DNA of 64,000 nucleotides from Shimia sp965227725 (GCF_965227725.1 NZ_CBDDGH010000003.1:124001-188000); one strand, 5' to 3'. Shown: positions 8,444 through 18,253, numbered from the stretch's first letter. Notes: a model not told the origin generated them from the sequence alone. Numbers and translations are program-made.

Positions 8444-9646
8444 ATGCGCGACGCACTCATTGTCTCCACCGCCCGCACGCCAATCGGCAAAGCCTACCGC
8501 GGCGCTTTCAACAACACGCAGGCTCAGGAGCTGATCGGCCACGCGGTCTCTCATGCGGTCTCCCGCGCGGGGCTCGAAGGCCATGAAGTCGAGGATTGCA
8601 TCATCGGCGCTGCCCTGCAGCAGGGCTCAACCGGCTCCAACATCGGCCGTCAGGCCGTGGTGCGTGCCGGCTTGCCCGTGAACGTCGCCGGCATGTCGCT
8701 GGATCGGCAATGCGCCTCTGGCATGATGGCCATCGCCACGGCGGCCAAACAGGTCATCCATGACGGTATGGAGGTGGCCATTGGGGGCGGGGTGGAAAGC
8801 ATTTCGCTGGTGCAAAACGAAAAAATGCGCCGCGACCGCCTGGCTGATCCCTGGATCAAGGAGCACAAACCGGCGCTGTATATGAGCATGTTGGAAACCG
8901 CTGAGATTGTCGCTGACCGCTATGGCGTCACACGCGAAGATCAAGACGCTTATGCGCTGCAATCCCAGCAGCGCACCGCCGCAGCGCAGGACGCCGGAAA
9001 GTTTGACGATGAAATTGTGCCTCTGACCTCCACAATGGATGTCATGGACAAAGAGACCAAGGAGATCTCTTTCCGCGAAGTGACCCTTGAGAAGGATGAA
9101 GGCAACCGCCCGGGCACGACGCTTGAAAACCTGCAGGGCCTGAACCCGGTGTTCAAAGACGGTCAGCAAGTGGCAGAAGGCCGATTCATCACCGCGGGCA
9201 ATGCCTCTCAGCTGTCAGATGGCGCATCGGCCTCTGTCATCATGGAAGCGAAACTGGCGGAAAAGCAGGGGCTTGAGCCGCTCGGGCGCTATGTGGGGGT
9301 GATGGCTGCGGGGCTTGAGCCAGATGAAATGGGCATTGGCCCGATCTACGCGGTGCCAAAACTGTTGAAAGCGCATGGCCTGACCATGGATGACATCGGG
9401 CTTTGGGAACTCAACGAAGCCTTCGCCTGTCAGGTCCTGCATTCTGCGCGCGAACTCGGCATCCCCAACGACATTCTGAACGTGAACGGTGGTGCCATTT
9501 CCATCGGTCACCCCTACGGCATGTCAGGGGCGCGTATGGTGGGTCATGCGTTGATCGAAGGCAAACGTCGCGGTGCAAAATATGTGGTATGCACCATGTG
9601 TGTGGGCGGCGGCATGGGCGCTGCAGGCCTGTTTGAGGTGCTGTAA
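8444..9646 (+). CDS. Acetyl-CoA C-acyltransferase (thiolase)
   Basis: A 400-residue thiolase. The acylated Cys is in SLDRQCASGMM (about Cys90), the conserved His in GGAISIGHPYGMSGARM, and the second Cys in VVCTMCVGGGMGAAG. It cleaves 3-ketoacyl-CoA with CoA as the last step of beta-oxidation. Together with the ligase, dehydrogenases and FadJ-type fusion nearby, it completes a pathway like the pim dicarboxylate operon, where PimB holds this role. It ends before a strong bidirectional terminator. Confidence 0.95.
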   Translation: MRDALIVSTARTPIGKAYRGAFNNTQAQELIGHAVSHAVSRAGLEGHEVEDCIIGAALQQGSTGSNIGRQAVVRAGLPVNVAGMSLDRQCASGMMAIATAAKQVIHDGMEVAIGGGVESISLVQNEKMRRDRLADPWIKEHKPALYMSMLETAEIVADRYGVTREDQDAYALQSQQRTAAAQDAGKFDDEIVPLTSTMDVMDKETKEISFREVTLEKDEGNRPGTTLENLQGLNPVFKDGQQVAEGRFITAGNASQLSDGASASVIMEAKLAEKQGLEPLGRYVGVMAAGLEPDEMGIGPIYAVPKLLKAHGLTMDDIGLWELNEAFACQVLHSARELGIPNDILNVNGGAISIGHPYGMSGARMVGHALIEGKRRGAKYVVCTMCVGGGMGAAGLFEVL

Positions 9647-9666
9647 GCAGCCATCACCAAAGAAAA

Positions 9667-9700
9667 ACGCGGCGCTTCATCACAAAGCGCCGCGTCTTAA
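9667..9700. terminator. Bidirectional terminator between convergent genes
   Basis: An 11-bp perfect stem (ACGCGGCGCTT and AAGCGCCGCGT) with a seven-base loop. An A-run lies to its left and CTTAAAA to its right. It serves the thiolase on the plus strand and the solute-binding protein on the minus strand. Confidence 0.75.
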
Positions 9701-9715
9701 AACTCAGATGAGCAA

Positions 9716-10480
9716 TCAGCTGCCAACTGTCTCTGCGACCATCGCGTCGATCGTGCCATCGTCCAGCATGGATTGCACCGCAGCATCAAAGGCGTCCATG
9801 AATGCAGTGGCCTCAGCCCCCTGCCAGTCGCCACGGAAGCCGACGTGTGCGGTCTCAGCGGAGGTGTCCAGCACGCGCTCAACGTTCTTCAGACCTTTGT
9901 CGTTGATCACCATCTCTGCCGCGAGCTGCTCCTGCACGTAGCAATCGATCCGGCCACGGTCGAGCTTCATCAGGTTCTGCTCGGTGGTCTGCGCCTCTTG
10001 CAGCGAGATCAAGCCGCCCGCCACCATGTCAAAGAACGCGTCGCCAGGTGTGCCAAACCCCGCATTGTTTCCGAAGGTCAGGCCCGAGAAGTCTTCCGGG
10101 TAATTCCAGCCAGCGTCGGCCACGCCGTTGCGGCAATAGACGGACACTTTCTCGGTGATAGGCGCGGTGGAATAGGTGCCGATCCAAGGGCGGGATTCAC
10201 GGCGCACATATGTCCCGATCAGACCGTGCGCTTGGCCGCTTTCCACCAGGTTCACGGCGCGAGACCATGGCACAGCGTCGATCTCAACATCATACTGGCC
10301 TTCAATGCGGCTCAGCGCTTCGGTGATGACGTCCACCCAGATCCCGGTTGGCGCGCCATTTTCAACGCCCATGTAAGGCGCATAGGCTTCGTCCTGAACA
10401 AGGCGAATGGTTTCAGCGGAAGTGGCAGTGGCGAGGGAGGCGCAGGCAAAAGCGGCGGCGCACAGAACTCGGTTCAACAT
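9716..10480 (-). CDS. Periplasmic solute-binding protein, family 3 (amino-acid type)
   Basis: A 254-residue secreted protein. The signal peptide (MLNRVLCAAAFACASLATATSAE) is cleaved after the SA just before ETIRL. The mature part has the SBP_bac_3 layout: VQDEAYAPYMGVENGAPTGIWVDV, a central RGRIDCYVQEQL and a C-terminal FMDAFDAAVQSMLDDGTIDAMVA. No ABC permease or ATPase is adjacent, so it may be an orphan binding protein or a sensor-linked one. ATG 10480 has TTGGAG eight bases upstream. Confidence 0.85.
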   Translation of the reverse strand: MLNRVLCAAAFACASLATATSAETIRLVQDEAYAPYMGVENGAPTGIWVDVITEALSRIEGQYDVEIDAVPWSRAVNLVESGQAHGLIGTYVRRESRPWIGTYSTAPITEKVSVYCRNGVADAGWNYPEDFSGLTFGNNAGFGTPGDAFFDMVAGGLISLQEAQTTEQNLMKLDRGRIDCYVQEQLAAEMVINDKGLKNVERVLDTSAETAHVGFRGDWQGAEATAFMDAFDAAVQSMLDDGTIDAMVAETVGS

Positions 10481-10743
10481 TGCAGTAATCTCCAAGGTAA
10501 GGTCTCAAGTGGTCACCTCGCGACGCTGCATCAGACATGTAAACGAAAGGTTCTCAAGCGGCAGAGTTTGCAGGGCAAAATCCGCAAAATATCCAAGCAT
10601 TGTTGGATAAATTGCGCTCAAATCCGCCCCTTCAACCGACGCGAAAGCAGCGCCCGATTTGTTTCATCCAATAACAGTGCAGTGACGAGGTCTTCTGCTG
10701 CCGATTTCTCCGGATATCTAGAAATCATCAAAGGAGACATATC

Positions 10744-11199
10744 ATGCTGACACGCCGCGCCGCTCTTGGCCTTTTCGCCGCCACACCTCTGGCTCTTGCA
10801 CTTGCTCCCAATGCCGCCCTGGCCGCCAAGCCCTTGGTGTTCCAGAACCCGCTCGCGATCAACGGCATTGATCCGGTTGCCTATTTCACCAAGCAAAAGC
10901 CGGTGAAAGGGGACGCCGCAAACCGCGTTGATTGGAATGGCGCGACCTGGCATTTTTCCACCGCTCAGAACGCGGCCAAATTCGAGGCCAACCCGGAGGC
11001 CTATGCCCCGATCTTTGGCGGCTACTGCGCGTTTGCCGCATCCAAAGGATACCTCGCCCCGACCATTCCGGAGGCCTGGACCATCTATGAGGACAGGCTT
11101 TACCTCAACGCCAACATGCGCGCGATGGAGCTCTGGCGTCAGGACATTCCGGGCAACATCAAGGCTGGTTTGGCCAACTGGCCCGGCATTCTCGGCTAA
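10744..11199 (+). CDS. YHS domain-containing exported protein
   Basis: A 151-residue protein with a Tat-like signal peptide (MLTRRAALGLFAATPLALAL, with the RR pair) and a YHS domain, seen as GIDPVAYFTKQKPVKG and later YAPIFGGYCAFAASKG. YHS domains may bind metal. Export by Tat suggests folding with a cofactor before transport. The start has AAAGGAG seven bases upstream. It is a single-gene unit ending in a terminator, and its tie to the surrounding CoA genes is unclear. Confidence 0.85.
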   Translation: MLTRRAALGLFAATPLALALAPNAALAAKPLVFQNPLAINGIDPVAYFTKQKPVKGDAANRVDWNGATWHFSTAQNAAKFEANPEAYAPIFGGYCAFAASKGYLAPTIPEAWTIYEDRLYLNANMRAMELWRQDIPGNIKAGLANWPGILG

Positions 11200-11211
11200 G
11201 CCAAAAGCAAA

Positions 11212-11243
11212 AGGGCGCATCTGCGGTAAGATGCGCCCTCTCC
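11212..11243. terminator. Bidirectional terminator after the YHS gene
   Basis: An 11-bp perfect stem (AGGGCGCATCT and AGATGCGCCCT) with a GCGGTA loop, between the plus-strand YHS gene and the minus-strand acyl-CoA dehydrogenase. Confidence 0.7.
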
Positions 11244-11259
11244 CCAATCTGAAACCGTT

Positions 11260-12330
11260 TTAGGCGGCATAGCCTTTCATCACTTGGCTCAGGTGGTAAT
11301 CCGTATCCCCAAGCTGGGCATCCAGCATGGTCAAGCGCTTGGCATAGTGGCTCACGGCATATTCCCAGGTCATCGCGATGCCGCCATGCATCTGGATGCT
11401 CTCTTCCGCCACCAGACGCGCCGCACGGCCAATCATATTTTTGGCCATAGAGGCATATTTTGAGGCCTCATCGCCGCCCAGTTCTGCCGCTGCCTTGATG
11501 GTGATCGAACGGGCCTGTTCGATTTCCGTCAGCATGTCCACCGCGCGGTGCTGCAGCACCTGAAACTTACCGATCGGCACACCAAACTGCTTGCGCTGTT
11601 TGAAGTAATCCACGGTGGTGGCATGGGCCACATCCATCGCCCCCACGGCTTCAGCACAAAGCGCCACAATGCCCGCGTTGATCGCGTCTTTCAGCGCCGC
11701 TTCGGCATCCGCCAATATCAGTGTCGCAGGCGTGTCATCCAACAGCACCTCGGCAGCGCCGCCGCCGTCCATCATGCCATAGCCGGTGACGTTGGCGTCC
11801 TCAGCCTGCACAGCAAACACGCCCAGACCTGCACCGTGGCGCGCAGCCACCAAGATTACATCCGCCACCTGCCCGCCGTAAACCGTTGATTTGCGGCCTG
11901 AGAGCGTAAACCCAGCCTCTGCCTCTTTGGCCTGAGTGGCAATTTGATCAAGCTCATAAGGCGCGTCGATTTCCGTGATGCCCACCGCATATGTGGTGGC
12001 ACCAGTCAGCAAAGCCTCCTGATCCGCACCTGCTGCGGCCAACAGACGAGACGCCATCAAAGCCCCGAGCAGCGGCTCCGGGCAGAGCGCTTTGCCCAGC
12101 GCCTCAAACACGACGGAGATGTCAAAGCCAGTGCCGCCCATGCCTCCAGCGCTTTCAGGTGCCAGCGCATAGAGCGCGCCCAGCGCCACCATCTGCTCCC
12201 AAAGGGCGGGATCATGATAAGGCGCTTCATAAGCCACCTTGATGCGGTGCTCGACAGGGTATTGATCCGCCAGAAAACGGCCCAGCGTATCGGCCAGCAT
12301 CTGGCGATCTTCGGTCAGATTAAAGTCCAT
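11260..12330 (-). CDS. Acyl-CoA dehydrogenase, small subunit (PimD-like)
   Basis: A 356-residue FAD-dependent acyl-CoA dehydrogenase homologue: MDFNLTEDRQMLADTLGRF at the start, a middle beta domain, and a C-terminal QMHGGIAMTWEYAVSHYAKR. It is shorter and more divergent than the gene product just upstream; such pairs (PimC and PimD in Rhodopseudomonas) act as heteromers on dicarboxyl-CoA or ring-side-chain substrates. It is the last gene of the four-gene minus-strand operon, three bases after its partner. Confidence 0.9.
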   Translation of the reverse strand: MDFNLTEDRQMLADTLGRFLADQYPVEHRIKVAYEAPYHDPALWEQMVALGALYALAPESAGGMGGTGFDISVVFEALGKALCPEPLLGALMASRLLAAAGADQEALLTGATTYAVGITEIDAPYELDQIATQAKEAEAGFTLSGRKSTVYGGQVADVILVAARHGAGLGVFAVQAEDANVTGYGMMDGGGAAEVLLDDTPATLILADAEAALKDAINAGIVALCAEAVGAMDVAHATTVDYFKQRKQFGVPIGKFQVLQHRAVDMLTEIEQARSITIKAAAELGGDEASKYASMAKNMIGRAARLVAEESIQMHGGIAMTWEYAVSHYAKRLTMLDAQLGDTDYHLSQVMKGYAA

Positions 12331-12333
12331 CTC

Positions 12334-13521
12334 TCAGAGCTCCAGCATGGTTTTGGTGACGATATTGCGCTGGATCTCATTGGATCCGCCAAAGATCGAG
12401 GTTTTGCGGTTGTTAAAATACCGCGCCGCATTGTGTTCGGTATCTGCAGGGCCAAACATCAGGTTGCCTTCGGTCACATGACCGGGGAATGGCGCGGCCG
12501 CGGGGCCAAGCGCGCGGCGCGCGAGGTCTTTGAGCTCCTGATTGATCACCGTGCCTTTGATTTTGAGCAAAGAGGTTTCCGGCCCCGGCGCCCCTTGTTC
12601 CTGAGCTTTGAACAACATCCGCAGATTGGTGATTTTCATCGCCTCAAGATCAATCTCCGCCTGCGCAATCCGGGCCGCAAACAGCGGATCTTCGATCAAC
12701 GGACGCCCCCCGCGCATGGTCTTGCGCGCGATGGATTTCACCTCTTCCAGCGCCTGCATCGAGGAACCAACCCCGGCAATCCCCGTGCGCTCGTGGGTCA
12801 GCAGGAATTTCGCAATGGTCCAGCCTTTGTTTTCTTCGCCCACAAGGTTGCCAATCGGCACCCGCACGTCGGTGAAGAACACCTCATTCACCTCATAGCC
12901 ACCTTCGATCAGCTTGATCGGGCGTACCTCGATGCCCGGCGTGGCCATATCCACAAGAATAAAGCTGATGCCTTGCTGCTGTTTGGCATCCGGATCGGTC
13001 CGGCACAGGCAGAAGATCCAGTCGGCGTGCTGGCCCAGAGTGGTCCAGGTTTTCTGCCCGTTGATGACCCACTCGTCCCCGTCCCGCTCCGCGCGGGTCT
13101 TGAGGCTCGCAAGGTCAGAGCCCGCGCCCGGTTCCGAGTAGCCCTGACACCACCAATCGGTGCCATCCAGAATGCGCGGCAGATAGTGGTCCTGCTGTTC
13201 TTTGGAGCCAAACTTCTGCAGCACCGGCCCCAGCATATTCAGCCCGAAGGGCACAATGCGCGGCGCATAGGCGCGACAGCATTCCTCATCAAAGATATGT
13301 TTCTGCACCGGGCTCCAACCGGGGCCACCAAACTCCTTGGGCCAGATCGTCGCCAGCCAGCCGCGCGTGTTCAGAATGGCATGCCATTCCTCCATCATCG
13401 CTTTGGTCAGCTCACCGCCTGCGCGCACCGCATCCGAAATCTCTTTCGGCAGGTTGTCGGCCAGAAAGCTGCGCACCTCATCGCGAAACGCGAGGTCGTC
13501 TTTGGAATAACTCAGATCCAT
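12334..13521 (-). CDS. Acyl-CoA dehydrogenase, large subunit (PimC-like)
   Basis: A 395-residue acyl-CoA dehydrogenase. Motifs are the FAD/substrate segment CQGYSEPGAGSDLASLKTRA, the INGQKTWTT strand, and a C-terminal SIFGGSNEIQRNIVTKTML that closes the FAD site. The style and pairing with a smaller partner three bases downstream match the large subunit of pimeloyl-CoA dehydrogenase. It introduces the alpha,beta double bond in the CoA ester. It begins four bases after the FadJ-type gene ends. Confidence 0.93.
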   Translation of the reverse strand: MDLSYSKDDLAFRDEVRSFLADNLPKEISDAVRAGGELTKAMMEEWHAILNTRGWLATIWPKEFGGPGWSPVQKHIFDEECCRAYAPRIVPFGLNMLGPVLQKFGSKEQQDHYLPRILDGTDWWCQGYSEPGAGSDLASLKTRAERDGDEWVINGQKTWTTLGQHADWIFCLCRTDPDAKQQQGISFILVDMATPGIEVRPIKLIEGGYEVNEVFFTDVRVPIGNLVGEENKGWTIAKFLLTHERTGIAGVGSSMQALEEVKSIARKTMRGGRPLIEDPLFAARIAQAEIDLEAMKITNLRMLFKAQEQGAPGPETSLLKIKGTVINQELKDLARRALGPAAAPFPGHVTEGNLMFGPADTEHNAARYFNNRKTSIFGGSNEIQRNIVTKTMLEL

Positions 13522-13525
13522 GGCG

Positions 13526-15610
13526 TCACTTCCCTTTGTTCAGATCAGCAAATGTGGAGCCGTCATCTGCCATCTTCTTCAGCAGCGCTGGCACCTGCCA
13601 GTAATACGCATCCTCGGCGGCATAGGTTTCAATGCGTTTCACCAGCTCTGCCGCACCGATGGTGTCCGCATAATGCAGCGGCCCGCCGCGGAACCGCGGG
13701 AAGCCGTAGCCCATCAGGAACACAACATCGACATCCACCGGTCGCAGCGCGATCCCGTCTTCGATCACCCGCACCGCTTCGGAGATCATCGCGGTCATAT
13801 AGCGCTCCACGATCTCCTCATCGCCAAAGCTGCGCGGCGTTATTCCGGCCTTGGCGCGTTCTTCCTCGATGATGCCGTTGAGATCCGGATTTTCCAGCGT
13901 CTCGCGGCCCTCATAGACAAAATAGCCCTTGCCGGTCTTGCGCCCGTTCCAGCCATTTTCGCTCAGCCGGTCCGCAATGGCCCCGCCGTAGCGCTCCTCT
14001 GCAGGCCGCGTCGCCGCCAGCCGCTTGCGGGTCATATAACCGATGTCCAGCCCCGCCAGATCGCCAACGCGGTGCGGTCCCATGGCAAAGCCAAAGCCTT
14101 CCAGTGCCTTGTCCACCTGATCGGGATGCGCGCCATCCAAGACCAGATAGCTCGCCGCTTTCAGGTAATGCCCCAAAATCCGGTTGCCGATAAAACCGTC
14201 ACAAACGCCCGCGCGCACGCCCACTTTGCGCATCTTCTTGGCCAGCGCGAACCCTGTCGCGACCACCTCAGGCGCGGTTTTCTCGCCAACCACCACCTCA
14301 AGCAGCTTCATGATGTGCGCAGGCGAGAAGAAATGCAGCCCCAGCACGTCACTTGGTCGGCTGGTCTGCGCCGCAATCTCATTGATATCCAGATAAGAGG
14401 TGTTGGAGGCGAGGATCGCCCCTTCTTTGCAGATACCATCGAGCTTGCCAAAGATCTCTTTCTTGACGTCCGTGTTTTCAAACACGGCCTCGATCACCAG
14501 ATCCACCTCACCAAGGCTCTCAAGCGCGGTTGAGGCGGTCAGCATCGCCAGCGCCGCATCACGTTTCTCGGCACTCATCTTGCCGCGTTTCACCGCGCCA
14601 TCGAGATTACCTGTGATGGTTGCCACGCCTTTGTCGAGGGCCTCCTGCGTGACCTCGACCAAGGTCACGGGCAGCCCTGCCATCAGCGCAGAGGTGGAAA
14701 TGCCCGAGCCCATCGTGCCGCCACCAATCACGCCGAGTGAGGCCACATCGCGGGCCTGCGCTTTTTTCTCGGGGATATTCGCAACTGCGCGCTCACCAAA
14801 GAAGGCGTGGATCAGCCCTTTGGATTGCGGCGAGGCCAAACAGGTCATGAAGGCCGCGCGCTCGAGCGCCAGACCTTCCTTGAAATCACCCATAGAGGCA
14901 GCAACAGCTTCCACGCATTTCTGCGGGGACATCAGATGCGGATGTTTCTTTGCAACCATCGCCGCAGTGGTCTCAATTGCGGCCTCATCCGGCGTTGTGG
15001 ACAGATCACAAGTCCGCCGCGTCGCCAAGGCACCGCTCACCACATCACGCGCTGCCGCCAATGCCACATCACGCGGCTCACCGTCATCAATGCGGTCAAT
15101 CAACCCCATCTTGTGAGCTTCCGCCGCGGGCACATGACGGCCAGAGAGGATCAGATCGAGCGCATTGGGGATGCCCGCCAGACGGGGCGCGCGCTGCGTG
15201 CCGCCCGCGCCGGGCAGAAGGCCAAGCAGCACCTCCGGCAGGCCCACTTTCGCGCTTGGCACGGCCACCCGTGCGTGACAGCCCATCGCGCTCTCAAGCC
15301 CGCCGCCCAGCGCGGTGCCGTGGATGGCGGCCACTATTGGCGTCTCATTGGCTTCCAGAATATCGCAGACCTCAGGCAGGCCCGGTGCCATCGGCGGCTT
15401 GCCAAACTCGGTGATGTCGGCCCCCGCAACAAAGGTGCGCCCGGCGCAATAAAGCCCAATCGCCTTGGCACTTCCCGCCGCGCGGATCTCTTCCAGCGCA
15501 TCCACAAGACCTTGGCGCACCGCAACCCCGCTGGCATTCACCGGCGGGTTGTCGATGCAAATCAAGGCCACATCATCCACAAATTCTACGCTGACTTTTT
15601 TATCGCTCAT
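13526..15610 (-). CDS. Fused enoyl-CoA hydratase / 3-hydroxyacyl-CoA dehydrogenase (FadJ/PimF type)
   Basis: A 694-residue bifunctional beta-oxidation protein. The N-terminal crotonase domain (about 1-190) has the oxyanion-hole segment HGTALGGGLESAMG and the catalytic Glu region VGLPEVLLGLLPGAGGTQ. A NAD-binding domain starts near residue 295 (LGVIGGGTMGSGI), followed by the dehydrogenase motif LGLHFFSPAHIMKLLEVV and the C-terminal domains. It hydrates the enoyl-CoA and oxidises the 3-hydroxyacyl-CoA. PimF has the same fusion in the pim operon. It is the second gene of the minus-strand operon. Confidence 0.96.
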   Translation of the reverse strand: MSDKKVSVEFVDDVALICIDNPPVNASGVAVRQGLVDALEEIRAAGSAKAIGLYCAGRTFVAGADITEFGKPPMAPGLPEVCDILEANETPIVAAIHGTALGGGLESAMGCHARVAVPSAKVGLPEVLLGLLPGAGGTQRAPRLAGIPNALDLILSGRHVPAAEAHKMGLIDRIDDGEPRDVALAAARDVVSGALATRRTCDLSTTPDEAAIETTAAMVAKKHPHLMSPQKCVEAVAASMGDFKEGLALERAAFMTCLASPQSKGLIHAFFGERAVANIPEKKAQARDVASLGVIGGGTMGSGISTSALMAGLPVTLVEVTQEALDKGVATITGNLDGAVKRGKMSAEKRDAALAMLTASTALESLGEVDLVIEAVFENTDVKKEIFGKLDGICKEGAILASNTSYLDINEIAAQTSRPSDVLGLHFFSPAHIMKLLEVVVGEKTAPEVVATGFALAKKMRKVGVRAGVCDGFIGNRILGHYLKAASYLVLDGAHPDQVDKALEGFGFAMGPHRVGDLAGLDIGYMTRKRLAATRPAEERYGGAIADRLSENGWNGRKTGKGYFVYEGRETLENPDLNGIIEEERAKAGITPRSFGDEEIVERYMTAMISEAVRVIEDGIALRPVDVDVVFLMGYGFPRFRGGPLHYADTIGAAELVKRIETYAAEDAYYWQVPALLKKMADDGSTFADLNKGK

Positions 15611-15658
15611 CAGGAGCCTCCCTCAATCCTCAACGCCGCCCGCACGGGGCGGCACCTC

Positions 15659-16414
15659 TCAGCAAATGGTTTCACCGCCATCGGCCACAATCGTCTGTCC
15701 GGTGATGTATGCGCTGGCGTCTGTCGCCAGAAACAGCGCCGTACCGGCAATGTCTTCCGGCTGGCCAATCCGGCGCAGCGGGTTTTGTCCTTCGACCTTG
15801 GCAAGCACCTCCGGGTTTTCCCAAAGCGCGCGAGCAAAATCGGTTTTCACAAGCCCCGGCGCGATGGCGTTCACACGGATTCCTTTCGGCCCCCACTCAA
15901 CCGCCAGATTGCGCGCAAGTGCTGCGTCTGCCGCCTTGGAGACGCCATAGGCGCCAATCACAGGGTTGCCGCGAATGCCCGCAATCGAGCTCAGGATGAT
16001 CACATTGCCGCCGCCGCGCTTGGCCATATCCGGCAATACCAGATTGCAAAGCTGCAGGGGCGACAGCACATTTGCCGCCATGATTTTATGAAACGCCGCA
16101 TCATCCAACGCCGACATCGGCCCATAAACCGGATTGATGGCCGCATTGGCCACCAAGACATCAATCTGCCCCCAGACCTCGTTGGTCTTGGCCACCAGCG
16201 CCTCAACCTCTTCGCGGTGGCTGACGTTGCACGGCACAACAAGAGCTTCGCCGCCCTGCGCGCGGATCGCTTCAGCCACCTCTTCGCAAGCTTCCGCCGT
16301 GCGGCTTGAGACCACAACACGCGCGCCGGCTTTGGCAAACATCTCGGCAATCGCGCGGCCGATGCCCCGGCTAGAGCCGGTGATCAGCGCCACTTTCCCC
16401 GTCAAATCAAACAT
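15659..16414 (-). CDS. Short-chain dehydrogenase/reductase (classical SDR)
   Basis: A 251-residue classical SDR: TGSSRGIG cofactor loop, NAAINPV in place of the usual NNAG, catalytic Ser in ILSSIAGIRG, YGVSKAA as Tyr-x3-Lys, and a C-terminal ITGQTIVADGG. The sequence resembles DHRS4-like reductases. It is the first gene of the acyl-CoA dehydrogenase operon and is divergent from the CoA ligase, so it probably acts on a hydroxy/keto intermediate of the same pathway; the substrate is not known. Confidence 0.92.
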   Translation of the reverse strand: MFDLTGKVALITGSSRGIGRAIAEMFAKAGARVVVSSRTAEACEEVAEAIRAQGGEALVVPCNVSHREEVEALVAKTNEVWGQIDVLVANAAINPVYGPMSALDDAAFHKIMAANVLSPLQLCNLVLPDMAKRGGGNVIILSSIAGIRGNPVIGAYGVSKAADAALARNLAVEWGPKGIRVNAIAPGLVKTDFARALWENPEVLAKVEGQNPLRRIGQPEDIAGTALFLATDASAYITGQTIVADGGETIC

Positions 16415-16597
16415 CGCGGCCTCCTCCTCATTGGCAACAGTCTAGGGCCGCGCAACCGCTCCTGAAAATCGGTTTCGCTCAAAGCGCGTGATTTGCGACG
16501 CGACGTGACTTTGGGCAAAATCCTCATGACGCAGACCAAGTTGCCGCTAGGCTAACCCGCACCAATAACGCCCAACACGAGCTGACCGGACACGCCA

Positions 16598-18253
16598 ATG
16601 CCACATCCCAACGCCCGCATTCCTGACTTTTGGCCAGCCGGAAAACGCTGGACGTTTGACCGCCCGGACCACCCTCTGGATGCAAACCTTGAGGCCAGCG
16701 TAGAGAAATGGGGGAACCGTATTGCGGTGACCTACAATGGCGCAGACTACACCTATGCTGACATCGCGGCGCGTGTGACAGCTTTCGCAGGGTATCTGCA
16801 ACATGAAGCAGGTCTGCAAAAGGGCGACAGGGTGCTGCTTTATACGCAGAACTGCCCGCAATACATCATTGCCTTTTACGGCATCCTGCGCGCGGGCGGC
16901 GCGGTGGTGCCTGTGAACCCGATGAACAAACAGGCCGAGATCGACTACCTCGTCAGTGATACCGGCGCCAAAATCGCCGTTTGCGCCCTTGAGCTGTCAG
17001 ATCACATTCTGCCCGCCCTCAAACGGGGCGTGCTGACCACGCTGATCGGCGCTCGAATGACTGATATGGGGCAAGAGGGCTTCGACCTAGTGCCGCAAAA
17101 CCTCGCTGCTGCCATGTCAGAGACCGAGGCCGAAGCGCTGGGGATTGTCGGTTTTCAAAAGGCGCTGGACCAAGCGCACACCCCGCGTCCGCGCGACACC
17201 ACAAGCGATGACCTCGCTGTCATCCCCTACAGCTCCGGCACCACCGGCCAGCCCAAGGGCTGTGTGCACACCCATCGCACAGTCATGGCCTCACTGGTCG
17301 CCGGGGTGATCTGGAACCCGATCCATGAAAACACCGTCCATCTGGGCGCCCTGCCCTTCTTTCATGTCACTGGCATGATGAACGGCATGCACGGGCCGAT
17401 CCTCACAGGCGGGCGCAATGTCATCCTGCCACGCTGGTCCTCCGCCCTGGCTGCGGGGCTGATTGAGCGCTATCGCATCACCCGCTGGCGCTCGATCTCC
17501 ACCATGGCCATTGATCTGGTGAACGACCCGAAATTTGACAGCTATGACCTTTCAAGCCTTGAGATGATTGGCGGCGGGGGCGCGGCCATGCCCGAAGCCA
17601 TCGCCAAAAAGCTCTATGACATGACCGGGCTGGATTATGTCGAAGGGTATGGCCTGTCTGAAACCATGGCCGCCACCCATGTGAACCCGATTGACGCCCC
17701 CAAACGCCAATGTCTGGGCCAGCCGATTTTTGAGGTGGACAGCCGCGTGCTTGAGATTGGCGGCGACACTGAACTGCCCCATGGCGAGGTTGGCGAGATT
17801 GTCATGCATGCCCCGCAAAACTTCATCGGCTATTGGCAACGCCCCGATGAAACCGAAGAGGCCTTTGTCGAGATTGACGGCGTGCCTTTCTTCCGCTCAG
17901 GCGACATTGGATACCGCGACGCCGATGGCTATTTCTTTATGGTCGACCGGGTCAAACGCATGGTCAATGCCGCCGGTTTCAAAGTCTGGCCCGCCGAGAT
18001 TGAAATGCTGATGCTGCACCACCCGGATATCGCCGAGGCCTGCGTGATCGGTGCCAAAGACGAGCGGCGTGGCGAATGCGTGAAAGCCGTGGTGGTCACC
18101 CAGCCAGAAGCACGCGGCACGCTGACCGAGGAAAGCGTGATCGCATGGTGCAAAACCCAGATGAGCGCCTACAAATGCCCCTCAATCGTGGAGTTTGTGG
18201 ACGCTTTGCCCAAATCAGGCGCAGGCAAGGTCTTGTGGAAAGACCTGACATGA
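16598..18253 (+). CDS. Acyl-CoA ligase (AMP-binding; PimA/FadD type)
   Basis: A 551-residue ANL-superfamily ligase that activates a carboxylic acid to its CoA ester via an acyl-AMP. The P-loop is PYSSGTTGQPKGC, the A5 region is GYGLSETMAATH, the hinge segment is RSGDIGYRDADGYFFMVDR, and the C-terminal catalytic Lys lies in PKSGAGKVLWK. It starts the unit that also holds the IclR regulator and the PhyH-type oxygenase, divergent from the SDR operon. The substrate is unknown; the pim-like context favours a medium-chain mono- or dicarboxylate. Confidence 0.94.
   Translation: MPHPNARIPDFWPAGKRWTFDRPDHPLDANLEASVEKWGNRIAVTYNGADYTYADIAARVTAFAGYLQHEAGLQKGDRVLLYTQNCPQYIIAFYGILRAGGAVVPVNPMNKQAEIDYLVSDTGAKIAVCALELSDHILPALKRGVLTTLIGARMTDMGQEGFDLVPQNLAAAMSETEAEALGIVGFQKALDQAHTPRPRDTTSDDLAVIPYSSGTTGQPKGCVHTHRTVMASLVAGVIWNPIHENTVHLGALPFFHVTGMMNGMHGPILTGGRNVILPRWSSALAAGLIERYRITRWRSISTMAIDLVNDPKFDSYDLSSLEMIGGGGAAMPEAIAKKLYDMTGLDYVEGYGLSETMAATHVNPIDAPKRQCLGQPIFEVDSRVLEIGGDTELPHGEVGEIVMHAPQNFIGYWQRPDETEEAFVEIDGVPFFRSGDIGYRDADGYFFMVDRVKRMVNAAGFKVWPAEIEMLMLHHPDIAEACVIGAKDERRGECVKAVVVTQPEARGTLTEESVIAWCKTQMSAYKCPSIVEFVDALPKSGAGKVLWKDLT

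Noticed and set aside
11944..13872. 642-codon plus-strand open frame opposite the acyl-CoA dehydrogenases
   Set aside because: It is antisense to two safe genes and has no recognisable domain.
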